37,668 nucleotides of DNA from Streptomyces sp. NTH33. Lineage in GTDB: Bacteria; Actinomycetota; Actinomycetes; Streptomycetales; Streptomycetaceae. Below are positions 1-8,165 of this stretch, one piece after another (within the stretch, counting starts at the first letter, position 1; each line of letters begins with the position of its first letter). Under the pieces are notes generated by a model, which did no database searches, had not been told where the DNA came from, and saw only the letters and a program-made list of their open reading frames with translations. The position numbers were made by a program, and so were the translations under genes. The stretch is from assembly GCF_003236365.1 (NCBI RefSeq), contig NZ_POTZ01000011.1:1-37668 (forward strand), given 5' to 3'.

Positions 1-53
1 GTCAGGGGGCGTGGCAGGGGGCGTGGCAGGGACAACAGGGGCGTACGTCCACG
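1..53. other. window edge, no complete gene
   Basis: These bases follow the stop codon of the sensor kinase. They contain two direct copies of GGGGGCGTGGCA. A partner response regulator gene would be expected beyond the left edge, because NarL/LuxR-type kinases are usually followed by one, but none of it can be read here. Confidence 0.5.
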
Positions 54-1277
54 TCAGTGCGCCGGTTTGAGCGGCAGCAGGGCGCTGATGCGGAAGCCTC
101 CACCGGGGCGGGGGCCCGCGTCCAGGGTGCCGCCGACCATGCCGACGCGTTCGCGCATGCCGATCAGGCCGTGGCCCCCGCCGTCGGCGCCGCCCTCCTC
201 GTACAGCTCGTGCGGGGCGCCCTTGCCGTCGTCCTCGACGAGCAGGCCGAGGCCGTCGTCGAAGTAGACCAGGCGCACGCTCGCGCCCGTGTTCGGCCCG
301 CCGTGCTTGCGGGTGTTGGTCAGGGCCTCCTGCACGATGCGGTACGCGGTGAGCTCGACCCCGCTGGGCAGCGGACGCGGAGTGCCCTCGATCCTGAAGT
401 CCACGGGCAGTCCGGAGCCCCGGCACTGCTCGACCAGCTCCTCGATCTGGTCGACGTCGGGCTGCGGCACGTACTCGCCGCTCTCCCGGGGCTCGCCGGT
501 GCGCAGCACGCCCAGCAGGCGGCGCATCTCGGCGAGGGCCTGGCGGCCGGTGGAGGAGATGGTCTCCAGGGCCTTCTTCGCCTGGTCGGGCGCGGCGTCG
601 AGGACGTAGGCGGCGCCGTCTGCCTGCACCACCATCACCGACACGTTGTGCGCGACCACGTCGTGCAGCTCGCGCGCGATCCGGGCGCGCTCGGCGGCGA
701 CCGCCACCTTCGCCTGCGCCTCGCGCTCCTTCTCCAGGCGGGCGGCGCGCTCCTCCAGCTGCGCGAAGTAGGCACGGCGGGTGCGCATGGAGTCGCCGAG
801 CACCCAGGCGAGGGCGAACGGCACCGTCGTGAAGACCGCCACGGCGACGTTGCCGAGGGCGCTCGCGTCGTCCTGCGGCCAGCGGATCTGCGCGAGGGCC
901 GCCGCGCACAGCCCGCCGGCCAGGGCGAACCGGGAGGCCCAGCGGGCGCCGTCCGCGGCGACGGTGTAGACGATCACCAGCATGGCGAAGTCGGCCGGCG
1001 TCGTCTGGACGTCCAGGACCAGCTGTGCCACGCCGGTCGCCGCCGCCAGCAGCAGCATCTTCTCGGGCATCCGGCGGCGCAGGGCGACGACCGCGCACAG
1101 CACGACGGAGACGGCCAGGGCCGCACCGGGTGATCCGTGGTGGTCCGGCACCCTGTGGATGCTCGCCGCGCTCACGCCGGAGATCCCGAGCAGGACCAGG
1201 GCCCAGAAGCCGTCGACCCACATCGGGTGCCTGCGGAGGAAGTCATAGAGGCGCTGCACGTAACCCAGAGTAGGCAA
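54..1277 (-). CDS. two-component sensor histidine kinase (HisKA_3/NarL type)
   Basis: A 407-aa membrane histidine kinase that would autophosphorylate and pass phosphate to a LuxR-type response regulator. Residues 20-165 hold four to five hydrophobic segments with short loops and no large sensor domain, as in intramembrane-sensing actinobacterial kinases. A charged coiled-coil linker covers about 170-200. The HisKA_3 H-box is ARELHDVVAH with the phospho-acceptor His at about 205. The HATPase domain shows the N-box QEALTNTRKH (Asn about 321), EDDGKG and GHGLIGMRERV. The signal and target genes cannot be told from sequence. It is divergent from the methyltransferase gene at 1378. The family call is firm; the role is unknown. 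Confidence 0.9.
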   Translation of the reverse strand: MPTLGYVQRLYDFLRRHPMWVDGFWALVLLGISGVSAASIHRVPDHHGSPGAALAVSVVLCAVVALRRRMPEKMLLLAAATGVAQLVLDVQTTPADFAMLVIVYTVAADGARWASRFALAGGLCAAALAQIRWPQDDASALGNVAVAVFTTVPFALAWVLGDSMRTRRAYFAQLEERAARLEKEREAQAKVAVAAERARIARELHDVVAHNVSVMVVQADGAAYVLDAAPDQAKKALETISSTGRQALAEMRRLLGVLRTGEPRESGEYVPQPDVDQIEELVEQCRGSGLPVDFRIEGTPRPLPSGVELTAYRIVQEALTNTRKHGGPNTGASVRLVYFDDGLGLLVEDDGKGAPHELYEEGGADGGGHGLIGMRERVGMVGGTLDAGPRPGGGFRISALLPLKPAH

Positions 1278-1365
1278 GCGGGACAGGCGCAGGGGTCAAC
1301 CGGAGGGCCGATCCGCACGCGGCGCCCGTACTCCCCAAGGTGGAGGCCGCGATCACCTGTGCGCC

Positions 1366-1377
1366 TAGTCTGGCGGG
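1366..1377 (+). promoter_or_regulatory. -10 hexamer of a probable leaderless transcript (methyltransferase)
   Basis: TAGTCT at 1366-1371 ends 6 nt before the GTG at 1378, and there is no Shine-Dalgarno sequence. This spacing would place transcription start on the start codon. No convincing -35 is visible. Confidence 0.5.
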
Positions 1378-2469
1378 GTGGCGGACAACACAGAGGGCGG
1401 CACCGCGGACACCGGGACGGACACCAGGACGGACGTCGGGGCGGACGGCCCGGCGGAGGAGTGGCGCGGCTGGCGGGCGGCGGCCGAGGAGGCCCTGTAC
1501 GGACCGGGCGGCTTCTACCGGCGGCCCGAGGGGCCGGCCGGGCACTTCCGTACGTCCGTGCACGCCTCGCCGCTGTTCGCGCGGGCCGTGGCGCGGCTGC
1601 TGTGCCTGGTCGACGAGGCGCTGGGCCGCCCGGCGGAGCTGGACTTCGTCGACATGGCGGCCGGGCGGGGCGAGCTGGCCGCCGGAGTGCTCGCCGCGCT
1701 GCCCGCGGACGTGGCCGCACGCACGCGCGTGCACGCCGTCGAGATCGCCGGCCGGCCCGGCGGCCTCGACCACCGGATCGAGTGGCTGCCCGAGCCCCCG
1801 CGGGGGATCACGGGGCTGCTGTTCGCCAACGAGTGGCTGGACAACGTGCCGGTGGAGGTCGCGGAGGTGGACGCCGCGGGCGTACCCCGGCGCGTTCTCG
1901 TACGGCGGGACGGCACCGAGCGGCTCGGGGAGCCGGTGGCGGGAGCGGAGGCCGAGTGGCTGGCGCGGTGGTGGCCGCTGCCGGCCGAGCAGGGGCTGCG
2001 CGCGGAGATCGGGCTGCCCCGGGACACCGCCTGGGCCGCCGCGGCCGCCCGCGTGGAGCGGGGTCTGGCGGTCGCCGTCGACTACGCGCACACGGCGGAC
2101 ACCCGGCCGCCCTTCGGCACGCTCACCGGCTTCCGGGAGGGCCGGGAGACGGCGCCGGTACCGGACGGCTCGTGCGACATCACGGCGCACGTGGCCCTGG
2201 ACGCGTGCGCCGCGTACGCGCCCCCGGGCGCCCGTCTGCTCACCCAGCGCGATGCACTGCGCGCCCTGGGAGTCACCGGCGCACGCCCCCCGCTGTCGCT
2301 CGCCTCCGCGCACCCCGAAGAGTACGTACGTGCCCTGGCACACGCCGGGGAGGCCGCCGAGCTCACCGCGGCCGGGGGGCTCGGTGACTTCGGCTGGCTG
2401 GTGCGGCCGGTCGGCGTGCCCGGGCCGGCGGCCCTATTTGTCGATGTCCCCGACCACGAAGAACATTGA
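1378..2469 (+). CDS. MidA/NDUFAF7-like SAM-dependent methyltransferase
   Basis: A 363-aa class I methyltransferase of the MidA/NDUFAF7 family (Methyltransf_28, formerly DUF185). Visible family features are [12 protein letters not shown] and GHFRTS (about 41-60), a SAM-binding loop DMAAGRGEL (92-100, a variant of ExGxGxG), an acidic strand end [17 protein letters not shown] (149-158) and AVDYAH. Human NDUFAF7 dimethylates an arginine of NDUFS2, the NuoD homologue of complex I. The adjacent convergent gene here encodes NuoD2, and the two 3' ends overlap by 36 bp. That the protein methylates NuoD2 or NuoD is inference. The GTG start is supported by the leaderless -10 and by the low-complexity acidic tail before the conserved region. 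Confidence 0.82.
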   Translation: MADNTEGGTADTGTDTRTDVGADGPAEEWRGWRAAAEEALYGPGGFYRRPEGPAGHFRTSVHASPLFARAVARLLCLVDEALGRPAELDFVDMAAGRGELAAGVLAALPADVAARTRVHAVEIAGRPGGLDHRIEWLPEPPRGITGLLFANEWLDNVPVEVAEVDAAGVPRRVLVRRDGTERLGEPVAGAEAEWLARWWPLPAEQGLRAEIGLPRDTAWAAAAARVERGLAVAVDYAHTADTRPPFGTLTGFREGRETAPVPDGSCDITAHVALDACAAYAPPGARLLTQRDALRALGVTGARPPLSLASAHPEEYVRALAHAGEAAELTAAGGLGDFGWLVRPVGVPGPAALFVDVPDHEEH

Positions 2470-3585
2470 CCCCAGGATCGCCACCATGTCCGCCACCAGC
2501 GTGCCCGGCAGCAGCTCGGTGAGCGCCTGGATGTTGTTGTACGAGGCCGAGCGCAGCTTCAGCCGGTACGGGGTCTTCTCGCCCTTGCTGACCAGGTAGT
2601 AGCCGTTGATGCCGAGCGGGTTCTCGGTCCACGCGTACGTGTGCCCCTCGGGCGCCTTCAGGACCTTCGGCAGCCGCTGGTTGATCGGGCCCGGCTCCAG
2701 CTCGGCCAGCCGGTCCAGGCAGGCGTCGGCGAGGTCGAGCGCGTTGTGGGTCTGCTCCAGCAGGCACTCGAAGCGGGCCAGGCAGTCGCCCTCCTGCCGG
2801 GTGACGACCTTCAGGGTGTCCCGCAGCTCCCCGTAGGCGAGGTACGGCTCGTCGCGGCGCAGGTCGAAGTCGACGCCCGAGGCGCGCGCGATCGGACCGC
2901 TCGCACCGTAGGCGTGCACGGCCTGCGGCGTCAGGACTCCCACGCCCCGGGTGCGCCCCCGGAAGATCTCGTTGCCGAGCACCAGGTCGTCGAAGACGTC
3001 CATGCGCGAGCGCACGGCGGCGACCGCGGCACGCGCGCGCGTGGCCCACCCGGCCGGCAGGTCCTCCTTCAGGCCGCCGACCCGGTTGAACATGTAGTGC
3101 ATCCGGCCGCCGGAGACCTCCTCCATGACGTTCTGCAGGACCTCGCGCTCCCGGAACGCGTAGAAGACCGGCGTGATGCCGCCCAGCTCCAGCGGGTAGG
3201 AGCCGAGGAACATCAGGTGGTTGAGCACCCGGTTGAGCTCCGCGAGCAGCGTGCGCGTCCACACCGCGCGCACGGGGACCTCCATGCCGAGCATCCGCTC
3301 CACGGCGAGGACCACGCCCAGCTCGTTCGAGAAGGCCGACAGCCAGTCGTGGCGGTTGGCCAGCATGATGATCTGACGGTAGTCACGCGCCTCGAACAGC
3401 TTCTCCGCGCCGCGGTGCATGTAGCCGATCACCGGCTCCGCGCGCGAGATGCGCTCGCCGTCCAGCACCAGCTTCAGCCGCAGCACTCCGTGCGTGGACG
3501 GGTGCTGGGGTCCGATGTTGAGCACCATGTCGGTGCCCTCCGCGGCGCCGCCGATCCCGACCGTGGTCTGGGTCGTAGGAGTCAT
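2434..3585 (-). CDS. nuoD2: orphan NADH-quinone oxidoreductase subunit D paralogue
   Basis: A 383-aa NuoD/49-kDa-type subunit, the complex I protein that helps form the quinone site near cluster N2. It keeps GPQHPSTHG (25-33), GYMHRGAEK (54-62), [10 protein letters not shown] and the ending VVGDIDK. No other nuo gene is present, so it is an orphan copy. Positions usually conserved in NuoD are changed: the common DRxDY reads NRHDW, GDCYDRYLVR reads [10 protein letters not shown], and the terminal Arg is Lys. This suggests a divergent or specialised subunit. The ATG at 3585 is chosen because GGGGAG lies 9 nt upstream; a GTG two codons earlier is too close to it. Only 31 bp separate it from the divergent PH-domain gene. 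Confidence 0.9.
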   Translation of the reverse strand: MTPTTQTTVGIGGAAEGTDMVLNIGPQHPSTHGVLRLKLVLDGERISRAEPVIGYMHRGAEKLFEARDYRQIIMLANRHDWLSAFSNELGVVLAVERMLGMEVPVRAVWTRTLLAELNRVLNHLMFLGSYPLELGGITPVFYAFREREVLQNVMEEVSGGRMHYMFNRVGGLKEDLPAGWATRARAAVAAVRSRMDVFDDLVLGNEIFRGRTRGVGVLTPQAVHAYGASGPIARASGVDFDLRRDEPYLAYGELRDTLKVVTRQEGDCLARFECLLEQTHNALDLADACLDRLAELEPGPINQRLPKVLKAPEGHTYAWTENPLGINGYYLVSKGEKTPYRLKLRSASYNNIQALTELLPGTLVADMVAILGSMFFVVGDIDK

Positions 3586-3604
3586 GGACACAGTCTCCCC
3601 TACG

Positions 3605-3616
3605 TACGCTTGCCTC
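3605..3616 (+). promoter_or_regulatory. -10 hexamer of a probable leaderless transcript (PH-domain operon)
   Basis: TACGCT at 3605-3610 is followed by 6 nt and the ATG at 3617, with no ribosome binding site. The promoter lies inside the 31-bp gap to nuoD2 and runs into the nuoD2 leader, so the two divergent promoters must overlap. Confidence 0.55.
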
Positions 3617-4129
3617 ATGGAGACGGGGAGCGCGGACAGCGTGGACGAGGAGCGGGCGGCCGGGGGCGAGCCGGTGTGGATCCCGCTGCCGCGCGGCCTG
3701 CTGCAAATGCGGCGGCTGCTGCTGGTGGTGTGGCTGGGCCCGCTCACCCTGGTGGCGGGACTGCTGCCGGGACTGCTGGCCGGTCCCCTCTGGTCGGCCT
3801 TCGCTCTGCTGCCGCTGGCGCTGACGGCGTGGGTCTGGGTGCTGCTCGGCCGCAACTGGCGCTCCTGGCGGTACGCCGAGCGCGCCGACGACCTGCTGAT
3901 CAGCCGGGGCGTGCTGTGGCGCGAGGAGACCGTCGTGCCGTACGGGCGAATGCAGCTGGTCGAGGTCACCTCCGGGCCGGTCGAGCGGCACTTCGGGCTG
4001 GCCACCGTGCAGCTGCACACGGCCGCCGCCGCGACCGACGCGACCATCCCCGGCCTCGACCCGGCCGAGGCGGAACGGCTGCGCGACCGGCTCACCGAGT
4101 TCGGCGAGGCACGATCGGCGGGGCTGTGA
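3617..4129 (+). CDS. bacterial PH-domain membrane protein (YdbS-like)
   Basis: A 170-aa protein with two hydrophobic segments (about 30-78) followed by one bPH_2 domain (PF03703, formerly DUF304) over about 85-150, recognisable from [33 protein letters not shown]. Its size and order match B. subtilis YdbS, the small partner of YdbT. In Bacillus the YdbST pair has been linked to protection against antimicrobial peptides; a similar role here is only inference. The gene's TGA stop overlaps the GTG start of the next gene as GTGA, so the two are translationally coupled. The start is supported by the -10 six bases upstream. Confidence 0.8.
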   Translation: METGSADSVDEERAAGGEPVWIPLPRGLLQMRRLLLVVWLGPLTLVAGLLPGLLAGPLWSAFALLPLALTAWVWVLLGRNWRSWRYAERADDLLISRGVLWREETVVPYGRMQLVEVTSGPVERHFGLATVQLHTAAAATDATIPGLDPAEAERLRDRLTEFGEARSAGL

Positions 4130-5457
4130 CGGCGGGGGGCGAGGAGACCGTACGCGACGGGCGGCCCGTGGCCGAGCGACGGCTGCACCTGGTGACCCCG
4201 CTCAGGCGGGCGTGGGCGCCGGTCGCCGTACTCGCGGGCTGGGCCGTGCACGACCCCGGCCAGGCGCAGCGGCAGCTCACCCGGCTGACCACGACCACCC
4301 TGCTGATCGGGCTCGCGGTGCTCGTGCCCGCGGCCGCCCTCTACGGCTTTCTGTCCTGGTGGTTCACGCGCTTCGCGGTGACCGACACCGAACTGCGCAT
4401 CCGCACCGGCCTGTTGTTCCGGCGCACCGCGCACATCCGGCTGGAGCGGATCCAGGCCGTCGACGTCACCCGGCCGCTGCTCGCGCGGGTCGCGGGCGTG
4501 GCCAAGCTCAAGCTCGACGTCATAGGGACGGACAAGAAGGACGAACTGGCCTTCCTCGGCGAGGAGGAGGCCCGGGTGCTGCGCGCCGAACTGCTGGCGC
4601 GGGCGGCCGGGTTCGCGCCCGAGTCGGCGCACGAGGTCGGTGAGGCACCCGCGCGGGAGCTCGTGCGCGTACCCGCGCGCGTGATCGCCGTCTCGCTGCT
4701 GCTGACCGGCGCGGTCTGGGGCTCGCTGGTCGCCGCCGTCGTCGTACCGCCGCTGCTGTGGCTGGCCACCGACAGCCTGTGGACGGTGCTGGCGGCCGCG
4801 GTGCCGCTGTTCGGCGGAGCCGTGACCAGCAGCGCGGGCCGCTTCGTCGCCTCCTACGGCTGGACGGTGAGCGAGTCGCCCGACGGGCTGCGGACCGACC
4901 GGGGACTGCTGGACCGCGCCCACGAGACGGTGCCGCCGGGACGGGTGCAGACCGTACGGATCGTGGAGCCACTGCTGTGGCGGCGGCTCGGCTGGGTCCG
5001 GGTGGAGCTGGACGTGGCCGGGTCGTCCGACTCCGTGCTGCTGCCGGTCGCCCCGCGCGAGGTCGCCGAGTCGGTCGTCGCGCGGGTGCTGCCGGGGACG
5101 ACGGTGCCGCCGGCGGCCTCGCTGACGCGTCCGCCGCGGCGCGCCCGGTGGTGCCTGCCGATGTGGTGGCGCGGACACGGAATCGCCGTCACCGACGCGG
5201 TGTTCGCCGCGCGGCACGGGATCCTGTGCCGCCGCCTCGCGCTGGTGCCCCACGCCAAGGTGCAGAGCGTACGGCTGTCCCAGGGCCCGTGGGAGCGCGC
5301 ACGGCGCGTCGCCGACCTCCGCGTGGACACCGGCGCGAACAAGACCGTGACGGCCCGTCTGCGGGACGCCGGGGAGGCGGCGGAGCTCCTGCGGGTCCAG
5401 GCGGAGAGGTCCCGCACCGGGCGCCGGACCGCGCGGCCGGACCGCTGGATGGCCTGA
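4126..5457 (+). CDS. multi-PH-domain membrane protein (YdbT-like)
   Basis: A 443-aa membrane protein with three bPH_2-like units separated by paired hydrophobic segments. Unit one contains [22 protein letters not shown], unit two [25 protein letters not shown], and unit three [19 protein letters not shown]. The order TM pair, PH, TM pair, PH, PH matches B. subtilis YdbT (about 490 aa). It begins at a GTG that overlaps the previous stop. The two proteins probably form one membrane complex; the ligand is unknown. It ends 17 bp from the convergent coiled-coil gene. Confidence 0.8.
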   Translation: MTAGGEETVRDGRPVAERRLHLVTPLRRAWAPVAVLAGWAVHDPGQAQRQLTRLTTTTLLIGLAVLVPAAALYGFLSWWFTRFAVTDTELRIRTGLLFRRTAHIRLERIQAVDVTRPLLARVAGVAKLKLDVIGTDKKDELAFLGEEEARVLRAELLARAAGFAPESAHEVGEAPARELVRVPARVIAVSLLLTGAVWGSLVAAVVVPPLLWLATDSLWTVLAAAVPLFGGAVTSSAGRFVASYGWTVSESPDGLRTDRGLLDRAHETVPPGRVQTVRIVEPLLWRRLGWVRVELDVAGSSDSVLLPVAPREVAESVVARVLPGTTVPPAASLTRPPRRARWCLPMWWRGHGIAVTDAVFAARHGILCRRLALVPHAKVQSVRLSQGPWERARRVADLRVDTGANKTVTARLRDAGEAAELLRVQAERSRTGRRTARPDRWMA

Positions 5458-5474
5458 GCGCGGCCCGGCGGGTG

Positions 5475-6710
5475 TCAGGAGGCCGCGGTGCGCAGGCCCT
5501 GCATGTCGATCGGTTCCGTCTCGTCGTGGGCCGTCAGGTCGATGACCTGGCCCGCGGCCGGCTTGTACTGGGACTCGGCCTCCGCCTTGTGGAGGGTGAG
5601 GGCCTCCTGGCCGACCACGTCGGCCAGGTCCTCGTTCTGGACGGTGTCCAGGTCGGTGGACGGCGTGTCCTTCTTCGTGCCGAAGAAGTCGAATCCGCCC
5701 TCGGCCACCGGGCGCCGCGCGGGCGCGGCCGGTACGACGGCCACCGCGGTCGGCACGGTGAAGTGCCCGGAGGGCAGCCGCGGCGCGGACCTGGCCGAAG
5801 GCGCCGGTTCGGCCGGCTCCACCGGCTCGACCTGCTTCGCCGACTTCACCGGCTCGACCTGCTCGACCGACTTCACCGGCTCGACCGAGTCGCTCGCCGC
5901 GGTCGGCTCGGTCGCCTCGGTCGTGGTGGCGGCCGCGTGCTCGTGCGCGTCGGCCGCTTCGGGCTGCCCCTCCGGCCCGTCCCCCTCCGGTCCGTCCTCT
6001 TCCGGTCCGTCCTCCCCCGCGATGCCGGCGTCGGCACCGTCGTCGTACTCCGACGGGGCGTCAGACTCCTTGACAACGGCCTCGTTGGCCTCCTCGCCGT
6101 CCGTGCCGAGCCGCGACAGCGCCGCCTGGGCCCGCAGGAACAGCTTGGAGCCCTCCGGGGAGAACACACCGGGAACCTCGGCCTCCGGCTTCTCCTCCGT
6201 GGCGGCCTCGGCCGTGTCGGCCGTCGGCGCGGCGGGCAGCGCAAGGGTGTCGGGGCCGGCCTCTATCTCCAGCAGGCGGCGGCCCTCCAGCGCGCTCGCC
6301 CGCTCCGTCTCCGCCGTGGCGTACCGCCGCAGCAGCGCCGCGTGCTCGTTGCGCAGCCCCGCCAGCTCCGCACGCCTGGCCCGCAGCTTCTGCTCGAGCC
6401 GGACACGCAGCTCGCGCGACTCCTCGAGATCCGTCTCGAGTTCGGCGACCCGCTCCTCGAAGCGCCACTCGTCGCTCGCACGCGCGCGCGTGAGGTCGGC
6501 GACCTGACGGCCGGCCTGCACGTCCCAGCGGCGCATGACGGCCGCGCCGAGGACCGCGGTCGCCGCGGCGACCGCGGCGAGCGACCGCAGCACGATCGCG
6601 TCCGTGAACACCCAGGGAGCCAGGGCGCAGACGAGCGAGACGCCGGCGATCGCCGAAGGAGGCAGCAGCCTGTGCAAGGGCGGGGAATGGCGGTGACGTC
6701 CACGTGGCAT
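5475..6710 (-). CDS. coiled-coil membrane protein of unknown function
   Basis: A 411-aa protein I cannot assign to a named family. A basic His/Arg-rich N-terminus is followed by two hydrophobic segments (about 18-58). A charged coiled coil rich in Glu, Arg and Leu spans about 60-145. An acidic, disordered tail contains the near-repeats [14 protein letters not shown] and [22 protein letters not shown]. The extreme C-terminus ([24 protein letters not shown]) looks conserved and may be a docking segment. The architecture suggests a scaffold at the cytoplasmic face of the membrane. No catalytic motif is visible. TAAGTT sits 7 nt before the ATG, so the mRNA may be leaderless. Confidence 0.7.
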   Translation of the reverse strand: MPRGRHRHSPPLHRLLPPSAIAGVSLVCALAPWVFTDAIVLRSLAAVAAATAVLGAAVMRRWDVQAGRQVADLTRARASDEWRFEERVAELETDLEESRELRVRLEQKLRARRAELAGLRNEHAALLRRYATAETERASALEGRRLLEIEAGPDTLALPAAPTADTAEAATEEKPEAEVPGVFSPEGSKLFLRAQAALSRLGTDGEEANEAVVKESDAPSEYDDGADAGIAGEDGPEEDGPEGDGPEGQPEAADAHEHAAATTTEATEPTAASDSVEPVKSVEQVEPVKSAKQVEPVEPAEPAPSARSAPRLPSGHFTVPTAVAVVPAAPARRPVAEGGFDFFGTKKDTPSTDLDTVQNEDLADVVGQEALTLHKAEAESQYKPAAGQVIDLTAHDETEPIDMQGLRTAAS

Positions 6711-6723
6711 GGCCAGAAACTTA
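6711..6723 (-). promoter_or_regulatory. -10 hexamer of a probable leaderless transcript (coiled-coil protein)
   Basis: On the minus strand TAAGTT (6718-6723) is followed by 7 nt and the ATG at 6710. No Shine-Dalgarno sequence is seen. Confidence 0.4.
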
Positions 6724-6835
6724 CCGCGCGTAGGCGGGTCGCGGCAGGCCGCCCGGCAAAAAGACAGCCATACCGAAACCTTCGGGCGGCAGCGGCGGTT
6801 CCGGCCGCCTTTGCCTTCGCTTCAGCAAGATCATT

Positions 6836-7963
6836 TCAGCGGTCGCTCAGGCGGGCACTCATCCACTGCAGCGTCGCCGGGATCTCGCGCCGCCAGGTGT
6901 TGAAGTTGTGACCGCCGCCGTCGAGGATGATCGACGAGATCCGTGTCCTGTCCGTCCCCCTCACCTCGTCTATGAACTTGAGCGTCGCGTTGTAGTTGGC
7001 CTCGCCGACCCTGCTGCTGGTGACGAGCAGTGATGTGTCGGGCGCGGGCAGGTGCTTGATGCTCCATCGCAGGTCGGCGCGGTTCCGCAGCTGCTGGTTC
7101 CCCTGGAAGAGATCGCCCGTGGTCGGGTCGATCGGCGCCTTGTAGTACGGGGACAGGCCCGCGCCCGCGGCGTACACCTCGGGATGGTGCATGGCGAGTT
7201 TCAGCGCGCAGTAACCACCCGTGGAGTTGCCGACGATGCCCCAGCCGACCGGCTTCCTCGCGACCCGGTAGTGGGCGGCGACGGCGTCCGGCAGGTCCTT
7301 GGCGAAGAACGTCTCGGTCTGCGGGCCGCCCGGGATGTCCACGCACTCCGTGTCCCGCGGCGGTGCCACCGTCGGGCGCAGCATCACCAGGATCATCGGC
7401 TGCATCCGCCCCTCCTCGGCGAGATCCCGCGCCGTGCGCGGGTAGTGCAGCTTGCCGATCAGCGCCTGCGCGGTGCCCGGGTAGCCGGTGAGGACCACGG
7501 CCACGGGGAAGGTGCGCCTGCGGTACTGCGGCTGGAAGTACTCCGGCGGCAGGTATATGAACGCGGGCGTGGCGATGCGGGTCGTACGGCCCACGATGTC
7601 GACCTTCTGGATCTGGCCGGCGGTCCGCGGCCGCTCGCCGTCGCCCAGCCGCACCCGCTGGGTGCCGACCACCTGCAGCGGACCGTCGGTGCGGCCGAGC
7701 GCCGAGTTGTCGACGACGACCCCCTGGCCGTTCTCCTGCCCGAACAGGTCCGCCCAGCTGGCGTAGAAGCCGAAGGCCTGGTTGGCGGCGAGCCCGACGC
7801 ACGCGAACAGCACCAACTGGGTGGTCAGCAGCAGGCCGACGCGCCCGCCGACCGCATGCCAGGTGCGGCGGGCCAGACGTGGCCAGAGCCACACCGTGCC
7901 GACGAACAGCAGCACGGCGAACAGAATCGCCAGTGCCAATACCTTGTTGCTCGTAAGACCCAT
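6836..7963 (-). CDS. membrane-anchored alpha/beta-hydrolase (putative esterase, antigen 85/EstD-like)
   Basis: A 375-aa protein with two hydrophobic segments (about 8-27 and 42-62) and an esterase domain (PF00756 type) from about 125. The nucleophile elbow is GNSTGG with Ser at about 247. A late GGGHNF supplies the probable catalytic His at about 352, and the lid region is SPYYKAPIDP. The active site would lie outside the membrane, as in antigen 85-type acyltransferases and esterases. It is divergent from an aminoacyl-lipid synthase gene across about 200 bp. In other bacteria an alpha/beta hydrolase beside such a synthase removes the amino acid from phosphatidylglycerol (PA0919, AhyD). The same role here is inference; a trehalose- or lipid-esterase role is also possible. 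Confidence 0.8.
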   Translation of the reverse strand: MGLTSNKVLALAILFAVLLFVGTVWLWPRLARRTWHAVGGRVGLLLTTQLVLFACVGLAANQAFGFYASWADLFGQENGQGVVVDNSALGRTDGPLQVVGTQRVRLGDGERPRTAGQIQKVDIVGRTTRIATPAFIYLPPEYFQPQYRRRTFPVAVVLTGYPGTAQALIGKLHYPRTARDLAEEGRMQPMILVMLRPTVAPPRDTECVDIPGGPQTETFFAKDLPDAVAAHYRVARKPVGWGIVGNSTGGYCALKLAMHHPEVYAAGAGLSPYYKAPIDPTTGDLFQGNQQLRNRADLRWSIKHLPAPDTSLLVTSSRVGEANYNATLKFIDEVRGTDRTRISSIILDGGGHNFNTWRREIPATLQWMSARLSDR

Positions 7964-8165
7964 GGGCTCTTACCCGCCTGCACTTCCCGCCCGGGCCCGC
8001 CACCGCCTCGCGAGGGCTTGCCCTGGCCTTTTACCTGGCCTTTGACCCGACTTTCCGGCGGGGAGGGAACCTGACTCCCCCGAACACCGTCCTAGAGGGC
8101 GCAATGTCGCCGGATGCCCGGGATCGGCACCGGATTCAAGGTCTCTCGCAGAACTACGGGATGCG
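7964..8165. other. divergent intergenic region, esterase / lipid aminoacyltransferase
   Basis: It must hold both divergent promoters. No clear -35/-10 pair or strong hairpin stands out. A weak GTAAGAG precedes the esterase ATG. Confidence 0.4.

Noticed and set aside
57-1133. Long open frame on the + strand opposite the sensor kinase
   Set aside because: It is antisense to a gene with clear HisKA_3 and HATPase motifs. High GC removes stop codons from antisense frames; no domain or ribosome site supports it.
2641-4125. Upstream extension of the second PH-domain protein
   Set aside because: The extension is antisense to nuoD2 and overlaps the first PH gene. The GTG at 4126 overlapping the previous stop is the natural start.
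3586-5253. Continuous minus-strand frame upstream of nuoD2, which would make a 939-aa protein
   Set aside because: The region is antisense to the two PH-domain genes and is low-complexity Arg/Gly/Gln-rich. NuoD homology begins only near the ATG at 3585, which has a good ribosome site.
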